A stretch of DNA of 64,000 bases from an uncultured Pelagibacteraceae bacterium (GTDB lineage Bacteria > Pseudomonadota > Alphaproteobacteria > Pelagibacterales > Pelagibacteraceae). The notes beneath the pieces are model-generated. The model was not told the DNA's origin. It was given only the letters and a program-made list of their open reading frames with translations, and ran no database searches. Shown piece by piece: positions 1 through 8,230 of the stretch (positions are counted from its first letter, which is position 1; each line of letters begins with the position of its first letter). The position numbers and the translations under genes were made by a program. The DNA lies in the NCBI GenBank assembly GCA_902605035.1, contig CACLBB010000008.1:1-64000 (forward strand), given 5' to 3'.

Positions 1-207
1 TGTAACTCCTAATATAAAAGTAATAAATAAAACCGAAACTAAAATTAATAAAGAATTATTTATGTAATCAAAAAGAAATGTATTTTTTAATACTGTAAAA
101 TAATTGCTCGTTTCCGAAAAAAAACTAAAAAAAACAGTGATAATCGGTAAAGCTACAATTAACGCAATAGTAAAAGAACTAAAAAACCAAAAATTATATT
201 TATTCAT
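1..207 (-). CDS. fbpB: Ferric iron ABC transporter permease (FbpB/SfuB-like), 5' part only
   Basis: The first 69 codons of a leftward gene are visible; the rest lies beyond the window. The protein begins MNKYNFWFF, has one clear hydrophobic helix at about residues 8-28, then a polar loop, and enters a second helix at the edge. This is how binding-protein-dependent permeases begin. Its ATG shares one base with the stop of the preceding mini-gene, and the iron-binding protein gene lies just upstream, so it is most likely the inner-membrane permease for ferric iron. No EAA loop is in view, so the family call rests on context. Confidence 0.7.
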   Translation of the reverse strand, partial: MNKYNFWFFSSFTIALIVALPIITVFFSFFSETSNYFTVLKNTFLFDYINNSLLILVSVLFITFILGVT

Positions 208-377
208 CAATTCTTTTTAAACATTGATGAAACTATATCTTTAATCTCGCTTATCTTTATTTCTGCAATTTTTCTATTCGAAATTTTTTTTTTCATCAAT
301 TCAGCTTCTCTCATACAAGGCGAGCAACCTGTTTTCAACTTATTTAAGTTAATATCTTTCTTGGTTAATCGCCTCAT
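207..377 (-). CDS. 56-residue CxxC mini-protein inside the iron transporter operon
   Basis: An open frame starts with ATG at 377 and stops at 207, where its TGA overlaps the ATG of the permease by one base; it lies 18 bases after the fbpA stop. The product is basic and Lys/Ile-rich, with no signal peptide or membrane helix. It carries one metal-type motif, GCSPC, with cysteines 18 and 21, and a predicted helix after it. I do not recognise a family. One-base coupling to fbpB and the tight operon argue that it is translated. A cytoplasmic thiol or metal-handling role beside the iron importer is inference. Confidence 0.6.
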   Translation of the reverse strand: MRRLTKKDINLNKLKTGCSPCMREAELMKKKISNRKIAEIKISEIKDIVSSMFKKN

Positions 378-395
378 AGAATTAACAAACGTTAA

Positions 396-1412
396 CTATT
401 TCCAACCTGCAGCAGTCATTACCTCTAAAGCATCTGCTTGTCTTTTTCCGTAATTAACTACTTTAGTTTTTAGATCCTGTTTAAAGTCTAATCCCATATT
501 AACTACTAACGGATGCGGAGAAACTCCTGCAATCATTGGGTATTCGAAAGTATTATTTACTATGTGATTTTGAGCTTCTTCACTAAGTAAAAATTCAACC
601 AATTTTATTGCATTTGCTTTATTTGGTGCACCTTTAACTAAACCAGCGCCACTAATATTCATATGTGTTCCTCTTCCATCTTGATTAGGAAAGAATGGTT
701 TTACTTTTTTAGCAGCAGCTTGTTGTTCTGGTCCTTTTTTACCCGATAGCATTAAAGCTAAATAATATGTATTTGCTACTGCAATATCAGCCTCTCCAGC
801 TGCTACTGCGAGAATTTGTGCCCTATCGTTTCCTTTTGGTGATCTAGCCATATTAGAAACCATTCCTTTTGCCCAGTCAGCAACTTTACCTTTTCCATTA
901 TTTTTGATTAATGATGCTACAAGTGATTGGTTGTAAATGTTATTTGAAGCTCTAATAACTAATCTACCCTTCCATTTTGAATCAGCTAAACTTTCGTAAG
1001 TTAAACCAGCTAATTCTGCCCCACTAACTCTTTCAGGAGCAAAATAAACTATTCTTGCTCTTTTTGCTATTCCAACCCATTTATTTGTTCTAAAATTTTT
1101 TGGAACTGCAGATTTAATCGTATCGCTTATAAGTCCACCTTGTAAGTTGGCAGCAAAAGCACCTAGTCTTCCAGCATCAGCTGTAATATAAAGGTCTGCT
1201 TTGCTATCTACTCCCTCTTCTATTATTCTTTTTTCTAAAGCTCCAGATTTTCCTGATATAACATTAACTTTAATTCCAGTTTTTGATGTAAATTTCTCAT
1301 ATAACTGGACATCAGAGTCGTAATGTCTTGCGCTAAATATATTTACCTCATTCGCAAATATACTGGTTGCATAGGTAAAGATAATTATTAAGCTTATTAC
1401 AATTGTTCTCAT
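396..1412 (-). CDS. fbpA: Periplasmic ferric iron-binding protein of an ABC transporter
   Basis: The 338-residue precursor has an N-terminal signal peptide (residues 1-20, cut expected at IFA|N). The mature protein opens with the NIFSARHYDSD segment typical of FbpA/FutA proteins, giving an early tyrosine (Y31). The TYY motif at residues 215-217 supplies the tyrosine pair that binds ferric iron in this family. It would capture Fe3+ in the periplasm and deliver it to the FbpB permease encoded downstream. Two Fur-like sites lie immediately upstream, so iron-repressed expression is likely. Length is normal for the family. Confidence 0.92.
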   Translation of the reverse strand: MRTIVISLIIIFTYATSIFANEVNIFSARHYDSDVQLYEKFTSKTGIKVNVISGKSGALEKRIIEEGVDSKADLYITADAGRLGAFAANLQGGLISDTIKSAVPKNFRTNKWVGIAKRARIVYFAPERVSGAELAGLTYESLADSKWKGRLVIRASNNIYNQSLVASLIKNNGKGKVADWAKGMVSNMARSPKGNDRAQILAVAAGEADIAVANTYYLALMLSGKKGPEQQAAAKKVKPFFPNQDGRGTHMNISGAGLVKGAPNKANAIKLVEFLLSEEAQNHIVNNTFEYPMIAGVSPHPLVVNMGLDFKQDLKTKVVNYGKRQADALEVMTAAGWK

Positions 1413-1429
1413 TTTTCCCTCTTTTTTAG

Positions 1430-1483
1430 TTGATAATGATTATTATTTACAATATATTGATAATGATTATTATTTGCAATATT
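1430..1483 (-). promoter_or_regulatory. Two tandem Fur-like operators upstream of fbpA
   Basis: A 27-base unit occurs twice in direct succession (1430-1456 and 1457-1483), differing at only a couple of positions. Each copy contains GATAATGATTATTATT, whose left half equals the classical Fur half-site GATAATGAT and whose right half approximates its inverted partner. The pair lies 18-71 bases before the fbpA ATG, where a promoter is expected. The iron-dependent repressor that binds could be Fur or another alphaproteobacterial FUR-family member; the sequence does not decide. Confidence 0.7.
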
Positions 1484-1541
1484 GTCGCAACCAAAAGATA
1501 GTATCTGTTGATAACTTTAAGCAAATAAGGTTAATTAAGTG

Positions 1542-1757
1542 ATGCTTCAAATTAATCCAAAAAAATTTAAACATATACAAAATAAAACTATTCCATCTCC
1601 ATTAAGACCTAAATTTAGAAATAACCATGAAACAAATATTTACTTCTTATCTAAGAGAAGATTAGATGGAAAAAAGAAAGAAATATTAAAAAGAAGACTT
1701 AAAATAGGTTTTTCGATTTTATTGGTAGGCTTAGGCGGATACATATTGTCAATTTAA
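1542..1757 (+). CDS. Small basic protein with one C-terminal membrane helix
   Basis: About 71 residues; not recognised. The N-terminal two thirds is strongly basic and proline-containing, and residues about 55-71 form one hydrophobic helix (GFSILLVGLGGYILSI) ending the protein. This suggests a tail-anchored inner-membrane protein with its basic part in the cytoplasm. A GTG directly precedes the ATG at 1542; the ATG is preferred, with AAGG about 12 bases upstream as a weak ribosome site. It is divergent from fbpA, and its stop overlaps the stop of the convergent hydratase gene. It could be a spurious frame. Confidence 0.5.
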   Translation: MLQINPKKFKHIQNKTIPSPLRPKFRNNHETNIYFLSKRRLDGKKKEILKRRLKIGFSILLVGLGGYILSI

Positions 1758-2530
1758 ATAATTTTAGTTGAAACACTACCAAGTTTTTCAATTTTACCAG
1801 AATAAATACCTTTTCCTAAAATGGGAACAACTCCTACAGTGGATCCAGTAAAAACATAAAAATTCTTATTCAATTTAATTTTATCTTTTCTAAGTTTCAT
1901 TAAAACAAATTTTAGGGCATTTATCGGATCAATATAAACAGTGCCGGTATTACCATTAACTGACTGATTTACTTTTTTATTAGAAATATTTGTTTTTAAA
2001 TTATTGAATTTGATATTCCTGAATTTTTTTTTGGCGCCTATTATAAACTTAACGTTAGCTCCAAAATCAGAAGCAAGATCACCTAGGGTTTTAATTCCTT
2101 TTTTTCTTTGTCTATAACCAACAACTTCGATACAAGGAGCCATATGAGATATATATTTTTTTATATTATTTTTAGTAATAAGTTTTTTTAAATTAAAAAA
2201 ATTTGCTTTTATTAAATAACAAACTTCAAGTTCTATTCCTAATGTAAATTCGTTGACTTTAACAGATTTATTATTTTTTAAAAAGTTTTGTTCGTAGACA
2301 GATGCATAAAAAGGTTCCTTTTCTTTTAATTTTTTTAACAGCGCTATACCTGTTCCTCCTGCTTTAAAACCAATAATAGGTTTATTAATTTTTTTTTCAC
2401 AAAATTTTCTAAATTCGTTTGCTTTGTCAATATTTTTACAATATTTAATTGGAATAGGTGAAATGATTTTTTTTTTTAAAAAAGCATCAACTAGTTTATT
2501 AGCCAGCAAATTCATATTTTTATTTCTCAT
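1754..2530 (-). CDS. FAH/MhpD-family hydratase or decarboxylase (2-keto-4-pentenoate hydratase-like)
   Basis: The 258-residue protein matches the fumarylacetoacetate hydrolase fold of the MhpD/4-oxalocrotonate decarboxylase branch. It has GFKAGGTG (54-61), the acidic metal pair in GIELEV (E100, E102), a CIEVVGYR segment and a DLASDFGAN segment matching the IADNAS region of MhpD. Enzymes of this branch use a divalent metal to hydrate or decarboxylate 2-oxo-enoic acids in aromatic degradation. No other meta-cleavage genes are nearby, so the real substrate is unknown. It is divergent from pyk with only 29 bases between them. Confidence 0.75.
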   Translation of the reverse strand: MRNKNMNLLANKLVDAFLKKKIISPIPIKYCKNIDKANEFRKFCEKKINKPIIGFKAGGTGIALLKKLKEKEPFYASVYEQNFLKNNKSVKVNEFTLGIELEVCYLIKANFFNLKKLITKNNIKKYISHMAPCIEVVGYRQRKKGIKTLGDLASDFGANVKFIIGAKKKFRNIKFNNLKTNISNKKVNQSVNGNTGTVYIDPINALKFVLMKLRKDKIKLNKNFYVFTGSTVGVVPILGKGIYSGKIEKLGSVSTKII

Positions 2531-2559
2531 AAATAGTGTTATAACATAATTATAGAGAA

Positions 2560-3972
2560 ATGGAAAAAAAAGCTAAAATAATCGCTACTTTGGGTCCTTC
2601 AATTTATAGCGAAAATAAACTGAAAAAACTTATAGATTTAGGTGTTGATGCATTTAGAGTCAATTTTAGTCATAATACAAAAGACATTAAAAATACAATA
2701 TCTAAAATAAGAAAAATTGAAAAAAAAAAAAATAAAAATATTTCGTTAATAGCTGACCTTCAGGGTGTAAAATTAAGATTAGACAAATTTGAAAATGGTT
2801 TACAAAAAATTAAATTAAATCAAAAATTTAAATTTGACACTATACGTAAAATTGGAAATTCAAAAAGAGTTTTTTTTCCATATTCAAATATTTTAAAAAA
2901 GATAAAAAAGGGTAATAAAATTTTAATCGATGATGGAAAATACCAATTCTTAGTAATAAAAAAGTCAAAAAATTCTATCACCACAAAATGTAAAAGTGAC
3001 AATTGCATTCTTAGAAATAATAATAGTGTTCATATTTCAAACTTAAGCATTTCTTTGAGTAAACTGACTTATAAAGACAAAAATGACATTAAAACTGCCT
3101 TAAAACTTGGATGTAATTGGATTGCTTTATCCTATTTGCAAAATGAAAAATTAATATATCAAACACGAAAACTAATAAAAAAAGATGTTGGTATAATTGC
3201 TAAGATAGAAAACAAGCTTGCGTTAAAGAATATTGATAAAATTATCAATGCAACTGACTCAATTATGATTGCTAGAGGTGATTTAGCAATAGACATTGGT
3301 CACAGTGAAGTTCCGAAGGTACAATTAAGTTTAATAAAAAAATGCTCTCAATTATCTAAATCTGTAATTGTTGCCACACAAATGCTTGAAAGTATGATCT
3401 TAAATTATACTCCTACCCGGGCTGAAATTAATGATGTAGCTACAGCTATATTTCAAGGAGCAGATACAGTCATGTTGTCAGCTGAGACTGCAATTGGAAA
3501 ATATCCAATACAATCTGTGCAAACAATGGTTAAAACTATTATCTCAACGGAAAAATATAAAAGAGACCATATAGAAGACTTCAAAAACTCTATTATCACA
3601 AATCAAGATCCAGTAAAATCTGTATTACTATCTGTTAAGGACATAGCTTACAATCAAGAAGTAAAAACAATTATAGTTTTTTCTAATTCGGGTAACTCAG
3701 CTAAACTAGTGTCAGCTATGAGACCTGCTGTCAAAATTGTAACTATTTCTCCAAATATTAACATTTGTAGACAGGTTTCATTGTTGTGGGGGATCCAATC
3801 TGTAAATAGCAGAGATGCAAATGGATGGAAAGATATGATGAAAATTTCCAAAGAAATTATAAAAAAATTAAAATTTATAAAAAAAAATGATTTTGTAATA
3901 ATTACCGCTGGCTTACCTTTTGGAAAAGCTGGTATGACTAATATGGTAAGACTTTATAAGGTTCAGAATTGA
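2560..3972 (+). CDS. pyk: Pyruvate kinase
   Basis: 470 residues carrying the whole pyruvate kinase signature: KIIATLGPS near the start, NFSHN (35-39), ADLQGVKLRL, IAKIEN (213-218) with the catalytic lysine, MIARGDLA (236-243), and the ATQMLESM...TRAEINDVA segment. It converts phosphoenolpyruvate and ADP to pyruvate and ATP in the cytoplasm, the last step of lower glycolysis. Gap, eno and tpiA also lie in this window. The nucleotide-bridging B domain (about 70-165) is present. The stop codon shares one base with the next small gene, indicating co-translation. Confidence 0.95.
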   Translation: MEKKAKIIATLGPSIYSENKLKKLIDLGVDAFRVNFSHNTKDIKNTISKIRKIEKKKNKNISLIADLQGVKLRLDKFENGLQKIKLNQKFKFDTIRKIGNSKRVFFPYSNILKKIKKGNKILIDDGKYQFLVIKKSKNSITTKCKSDNCILRNNNSVHISNLSISLSKLTYKDKNDIKTALKLGCNWIALSYLQNEKLIYQTRKLIKKDVGIIAKIENKLALKNIDKIINATDSIMIARGDLAIDIGHSEVPKVQLSLIKKCSQLSKSVIVATQMLESMILNYTPTRAEINDVATAIFQGADTVMLSAETAIGKYPIQSVQTMVKTIISTEKYKRDHIEDFKNSIITNQDPVKSVLLSVKDIAYNQEVKTIIVFSNSGNSAKLVSAMRPAVKIVTISPNINICRQVSLLWGIQSVNSRDANGWKDMMKISKEIIKKLKFIKKNDFVIITAGLPFGKAGMTNMVRLYKVQN

Positions 3973-4148
3973 TGAATAATGACTATAGCATAGATGAAAT
4001 TTTAAAAGCTGTTGATGATCTTCAAAAAATTAAGGAGGAAAGAAAAAAAGATTTATCAAATCTTAAAAACCCAAAGATTGACACATCGGATATCCCGAAA
4101 AAAACTTTAAATTTGATTGAAGAGGCTGAAAATTCGAAGCTAGGTTAA
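3972..4148 (+). CDS. 58-residue acidic helical protein coupled to pyk
   Basis: The ATG at 3972 uses the last base of the pyk stop, and the frame ends at 4146-4148, overlapping the 3' end of the convergent gap gene by 9 bases. The product is charged and predicted helical: MNNDYSIDEILKAVDDLQ, a Lys/Glu-rich stretch, then a short proline-containing tail. There is no signal or membrane segment. I do not recognise a family; the opening loosely resembles the short helical N-terminal motif of polar-organising proteins such as PopZ, but too weakly to name. The one-base overlap supports real translation. Confidence 0.55.
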   Translation: MNNDYSIDEILKAVDDLQKIKEERKKDLSNLKNPKIDTSDIPKKTLNLIEEAENSKLG

Positions 4149-5144
4149 TCTGGCTACTTGAATTGCTGTGTCACACATTCTGTTTGAAAAACCCCACTCA
4201 TTATCATACCATGAAAGAACCCTACTAAATTTTCCTTTGATTACCTGTGTTTGAGTAAGATCAAATATTGAGCTATGTGGGTTATGATTAAAATCTTTTG
4301 AAACTAATGGAGCAGAATTTGTCGCCAATATTCCTTTTAAAGGACCTTTAGCTGCTTTACTCATAGCTTCATTAATGCTTTCCGAAGTTACTTCTTTGTT
4401 AGGAACAAAAGTAAGATCAATTAAAGAAACATTAGGTGTGGGTACTCTTATTGCTGTTCCGTCGAGTTTTCCTTTTAGACTTGGTAAAACTAAACTCATA
4501 GCTTTAGCCGCTCCTGTAGAAGTTGGAATCATGGCATCACCCGATGCTCTAGCTCTTCTTAAATCTTTATGAAGTGTATCTAAGAGTTTTTGATCTCCAG
4601 TGTAACTATGAATGGTAGTCATATAACCATATTCAATACCAAAAGTATTTTCTAAAACCATAGCAACAGGTGCTAAACAATTAGTAGTACAAGATCCATT
4701 AGATATAATGTTATGTTCTTTTTTTAAATCTTTGCTATTTACTCCTTGCACAACTGTAAAGTCTACCTCTTTAGCAGGAGCTGATATTATTACTTTTTTT
4801 GCACCAGCCTCTATATGTTTACCAGCTGAACTTTTATCTAAAAAGAAACCAGTGCATTCTAAAACTACATCTGCTTCAATTTTTTCCCAAGGTAATTTAG
4901 CTGGATCTCTTTCAGCAAAAACTTTAATATTTTGATCTCCTATTTGAAAACCTTCTTTTGTTATTTTTACATCTTGATTTAATGTGCCGTGAGTACTGTC
5001 AAATTTTATTAGATGAGCGTTAGCTTCTATGGAGCCCAAATCATTAATACCTACTACTTGAATTTTTCCTTTATAGTTTTCCAATAAAGCTCTCAAGATA
5101 AGACGCCCTATTCTACCAAAACCATTAATTCCTACTTTGACCAT
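4140..5144 (-). CDS. gap: Glyceraldehyde-3-phosphate dehydrogenase, phosphorylating
   Basis: 334 residues with the Rossmann motif GINGFGRIGR (5-14), the GINDL turn typical of NAD-using enzymes, the active site SNGSCTTNCLAP with nucleophile C152, and the catalytic histidine in TTIHSYTGDQ (H179). The usual Ala of SNASC is Gly here, a mild change. It oxidises glyceraldehyde 3-phosphate to 1,3-bisphosphoglycerate. It begins 5 bases after glpU, as the last gene of the glycerol run, placing triose-phosphate oxidation directly behind glycerol uptake. Confidence 0.96.
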   Translation of the reverse strand: MVKVGINGFGRIGRLILRALLENYKGKIQVVGINDLGSIEANAHLIKFDSTHGTLNQDVKITKEGFQIGDQNIKVFAERDPAKLPWEKIEADVVLECTGFFLDKSSAGKHIEAGAKKVIISAPAKEVDFTVVQGVNSKDLKKEHNIISNGSCTTNCLAPVAMVLENTFGIEYGYMTTIHSYTGDQKLLDTLHKDLRRARASGDAMIPTSTGAAKAMSLVLPSLKGKLDGTAIRVPTPNVSLIDLTFVPNKEVTSESINEAMSKAAKGPLKGILATNSAPLVSKDFNHNPHSSIFDLTQTQVIKGKFSRVLSWYDNEWGFSNRMCDTAIQVARLT

Positions 5145-5149
5145 ATGTG

Positions 5150-5503
5150 TTATACGTATTTAAATACAACAATAAAATAAGCAACGCAAATAATTGATGC
5201 TATCCATAAGAGACTGCCTACTAAACCCAACCAAGCTAAATGAATAAATGCGCTACCTAACAAAGATACGAATAGTCTATCACCTCTAGTTGTATCTAAA
5301 CCTAAAATACCTTTTCTTGGAGAGCCTCCAGGTACTTTTTTTTCCCAAATAAGCATTACCGTTATACATAAAGCTATAAAAATGAAAAAAGCTGCTGTTT
5401 GCCATGTCCAGGCCATCCATGAGAACAAATCAAAATCAAAAAAACCTTTTTCTTTTGCTTTGCCAACGTCGCCCCAAGTCGCTGCATATAATTTTGTAAA
5501 CAT
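5150..5503 (-). CDS. glpU: Small membrane subunit of the glycerol ABC transporter (DUF2160, GlpU-like)
   Basis: 117 residues with three hydrophobic helices (about 30-53, 75-97 and 98-116) and the segment WEKKVPGGSPRKGILG typical of the DUF2160 family. In rhizobial glpSTPQUV clusters the same small protein lies next to the glycerol permeases; here it begins at the last base of glpQ. Its role is not established; an accessory membrane subunit is a reasonable inference. The family call rests on sequence resemblance plus position. Confidence 0.82.
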   Translation of the reverse strand: MFTKLYAATWGDVGKAKEKGFFDFDLFSWMAWTWQTAAFFIFIALCITVMLIWEKKVPGGSPRKGILGLDTTRGDRLFVSLLGSAFIHLAWLGLVGSLLWIASIICVAYFIVVFKYV

Positions 5504-6303
5504 TAAACCCTACCCATCGCAAATCCTTTGGCAATATAATTTTTTACAAAATAAATTACAATTGCTCCTGGAATTATTGTTAAAGTTCCTGCTGCAGCTA
5601 ATAAACCTAGCTCATAACCTGAAGTACTTGCAGTTCTAGTCATTGTAGCAGCTATTGGCTTGGCTTCTGTGGCAGTAAGTGTTTTAGCTAATAAAAGCTC
5701 AACCCAAGAAAACATAAAACAGAAAAACATAGTTATTCCTATTCCAGCTGCAATTGTAGGTACAAAAATTTTAAAGAAAAATCTACCAAATGAATATCCA
5801 TCTACATAAGCTGTTTCATCTAATTCTTTAGGAACAGCAGACATAAAACCTTCTAATATCCAAACTGCTAAAGGAATGTTAAATAAGCAATGCGATAGCG
5901 CAACAGCTATATGGGTATCAAACAAATTTACAGACGAATAAAATTGGAAAAAAGGCAAAGCAAAAACTGCTGGGGGAGCCATTCTATTCGTTAATAACCA
6001 AAAGAACAAATGCTTATCACCTAAAAATTTATATCTAGAAAACGCATACGCCGCTGGTAAAGCTGCAGCAACAGAAATAACAGTATTAAATACAGTATAA
6101 GCGATAGAATTTACGTAACCCATATACCAAGTGCTATCTGTAAAGATTTTTACATAATTTTCTGTTGTAAATTTTTGAGGCCATAATGAATAAGTATTAA
6201 TAATTTCTGTTGTGGTTTTAAAAGACATATTGATCAGCCAATAAATCGGAAGCATTAAAAAAATTATATATAATGTAGGTACTAACCACTTATATTTTTT
6301 CAT
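5503..6303 (-). CDS. glpQ: Glycerol ABC transporter permease, MalG-type
   Basis: 266 residues with about six membrane helices and the cytoplasmic EAA loop (ELDETAYVDGYSFGRFFFK) through which permeases dock on their ATPases. It is the second half of the permease pair that passes glycerol from the periplasmic binding protein to the cytoplasm. It overlaps glpP upstream by 4 bases (ATGA) and glpU by one base. The assignment to glycerol rather than another polyol or sugar comes from the conserved glpV-S-T-P-Q-U order next to glpK. Confidence 0.88.
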   Translation of the reverse strand: MKKYKWLVPTLYIIFLMLPIYWLINMSFKTTTEIINTYSLWPQKFTTENYVKIFTDSTWYMGYVNSIAYTVFNTVISVAAALPAAYAFSRYKFLGDKHLFFWLLTNRMAPPAVFALPFFQFYSSVNLFDTHIAVALSHCLFNIPLAVWILEGFMSAVPKELDETAYVDGYSFGRFFFKIFVPTIAAGIGITMFFCFMFSWVELLLAKTLTATEAKPIAATMTRTASTSGYELGLLAAAGTLTIIPGAIVIYFVKNYIAKGFAMGRV

Positions 6304-7166
6304 GACTGAGCCTCATTTTTCATCATTAAATTATAAAATACCCAGCAAACTAAAAGAACTATGAAGAAATAAATCAAAGACATTGCTGCTGCTGGTCCTA
6401 AATCAAATTGACCTAATGCCATTTTAACTAAGTCAATGGATAAGAATGCGGTTGTATTACCTGGGCCACCTCCTGTCAAAACGAATGGTTCCGTATAAAT
6501 CATAAAACTATCCATAAATCTAAGTAGAATAGCTAAGGTTAATACTTTTTTCATTTTTGGTAATTCAATATATCTAAAAGTAGCCCACCTACTTGCACCA
6601 TCTATCTCAGCTGCTTGATAGTATGCTGGCTGGATTGAATTTAGTCCTGCATAAGACAAAAGAACAACCAAAGAGGTCCAGTGCCAAACATCCATTAAAA
6701 TAGTTGTAAACCATGCATCACCGGGTTGTTGAGTAAAGTTATAATCAAAACCAAGTGAGTTTAATGTATGACCAAGAAAACCAATATCTGGAAGCGCAAA
6801 GATATTCCACATAGCTCCAACAACATTCCAGGGTATAAGAAGTGGCATAGACATTAAAATTAAACAAACTGGCACTCCCCAACCTTTTTTTGGCATCGTT
6901 AAAGCAATTGCAATACCTAAAGGTATTTGAATTAGAAGTATTATAAAAGTAAAAGCAAATTGTCTTCCTAGTGCTGCATGGAATCTTTCAGATAATAGAA
7001 TTTGTTTAAACCATCTTGTCCCTTCCCAAGCAAATACGTTATTTCCAAATGTTTCTTGAAATGAGTAATTTACTACAGTCATTAAAGGAATAGCTGCATT
7101 AAATGCTACAAGAATAAATACGGGGATTACAAAATACCAGGCTTTTTGATTAATTGTTTTATTCAT
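6300..7166 (-). CDS. glpP: Glycerol ABC transporter permease, MalF-type
   Basis: 288 residues, six predicted membrane helices and an EAA loop reading QAAEIDGASRWATFRYIELP. It pairs with GlpQ to form the membrane channel. Its ATG shares the last base of the glpT stop, and its own end overlaps glpQ by 4 bases, so the subunits are translationally coupled. The long periplasmic region between helices 1 and 2 seen in E. coli MalF is absent, as expected for this subfamily. Confidence 0.88.
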   Translation of the reverse strand: MNKTINQKAWYFVIPVFILVAFNAAIPLMTVVNYSFQETFGNNVFAWEGTRWFKQILLSERFHAALGRQFAFTFIILLIQIPLGIAIALTMPKKGWGVPVCLILMSMPLLIPWNVVGAMWNIFALPDIGFLGHTLNSLGFDYNFTQQPGDAWFTTILMDVWHWTSLVVLLSYAGLNSIQPAYYQAAEIDGASRWATFRYIELPKMKKVLTLAILLRFMDSFMIYTEPFVLTGGGPGNTTAFLSIDLVKMALGQFDLGPAAAMSLIYFFIVLLVCWVFYNLMMKNEAQS

Positions 7167-8230
7167 TATTCTATGATCCAGTTATCTCCATAAATGTAAG
7201 TATATTTTTGATTGAAAGTAATATGAGCACTTCCACTTGGTATTTCAGTGGATGCATTAGATAATATTTTAACATTTTCCCCATTAGTTTCTGTATCAAT
7301 AATTTTGTGTCTTCCTGTATTACTTACTCTTTTAATTTTAACTGGGATTCCATCCTTAGAAAAATTAATAAACTCTGGTCTTATGCCTATTTGAGTTTTA
7401 CTAAAATTTAAATTTTTTATTTTTTTATGAGTTGATATTTTTTGACCACTAAAACTAATTTCTCCGTTTTTAATATCGCATGGAAGTATGTTCATTCCAG
7501 GTGAACCAATAAAGTGGCCGACAAATGTGTGTTTTGGTTTCTCAAATAATTCAACAGGTGTTCCAATTTGAACAATTTGACCATCATGCATAACAACAAC
7601 TTGGTCAGCAAAAGTTAATGCTTCTGTTTGATCATGTGTAACATAAATCATTGTACGATTAATTTTTTGATGTAATTCTTTTAATTTAGATCTTAGAACC
7701 CATTTTAAGTGAGGATCTATTACAGTTAAAGGTTCATCAAACATAATGACATTTACATCTGATCTAACAAGTCCTCTGCCTAATGAGATTTTTTGTTTTC
7801 CATCAGCTGTTAAACCTGATGCTCTATTATTTAATGTAGATGTTAATTCAAGCATCTCAGCAATTTCTTTAACTTTTGATGCAACCGCCGAGTCAGAAAG
7901 GCCTCTATTTTTTAATGGGAATGCTAAATTGTCATAAACAGACATGGTGTCATAAATAACTGGAAATTGAAATATCTGAGCAATATCTCTTTCAACAGGG
8001 TCAAGTAAAGTAATATCCTTGTCATCAAATAATACATTTCCTTTAGTTGGCTTTAATAAACCTGAGACAATATTTAATAATGTTGTCTTTCCACATCCAG
8101 ATGGACCTAAAAGTGCATACGCGCCGCCGTCTTTCCAGTCAATATTAACATCTCTTAAAGCCCAGTCAGAATTATTATTCTGTTTTTCTAAATAACTGTG
8201 ACTTAAATCTTTTAAAGTTATCTTAGCCAT
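7166..8230 (-). CDS. glpT: Glycerol ABC transporter ATPase with degenerate signature motif
   Basis: 354 residues: an ABC ATPase domain followed by a MalK-type regulatory (TOBE) domain from about residue 240. Walker A (GPSGCGKTT, 42-50), Walker B (VIMFDEP, 161-167) and the switch histidine (VTHDQTEA, H199) are intact. The ABC signature, normally LSGGQ, reads LTADG (140-144), and the D-loop reads TVID. It begins 8 bases before the glpS stop. Together with GlpS, whose motif losses are the reverse, it should form a heterodimer with one working ATP site. The name follows the rhizobial glycerol system and is not the E. coli glycerol-3-phosphate antiporter GlpT. Confidence 0.9.
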   Translation of the reverse strand: MAKITLKDLSHSYLEKQNNNSDWALRDVNIDWKDGGAYALLGPSGCGKTTLLNIVSGLLKPTKGNVLFDDKDITLLDPVERDIAQIFQFPVIYDTMSVYDNLAFPLKNRGLSDSAVASKVKEIAEMLELTSTLNNRASGLTADGKQKISLGRGLVRSDVNVIMFDEPLTVIDPHLKWVLRSKLKELHQKINRTMIYVTHDQTEALTFADQVVVMHDGQIVQIGTPVELFEKPKHTFVGHFIGSPGMNILPCDIKNGEISFSGQKISTHKKIKNLNFSKTQIGIRPEFINFSKDGIPVKIKRVSNTGRHKIIDTETNGENVKILSNASTEIPSGSAHITFNQKYTYIYGDNWIIE

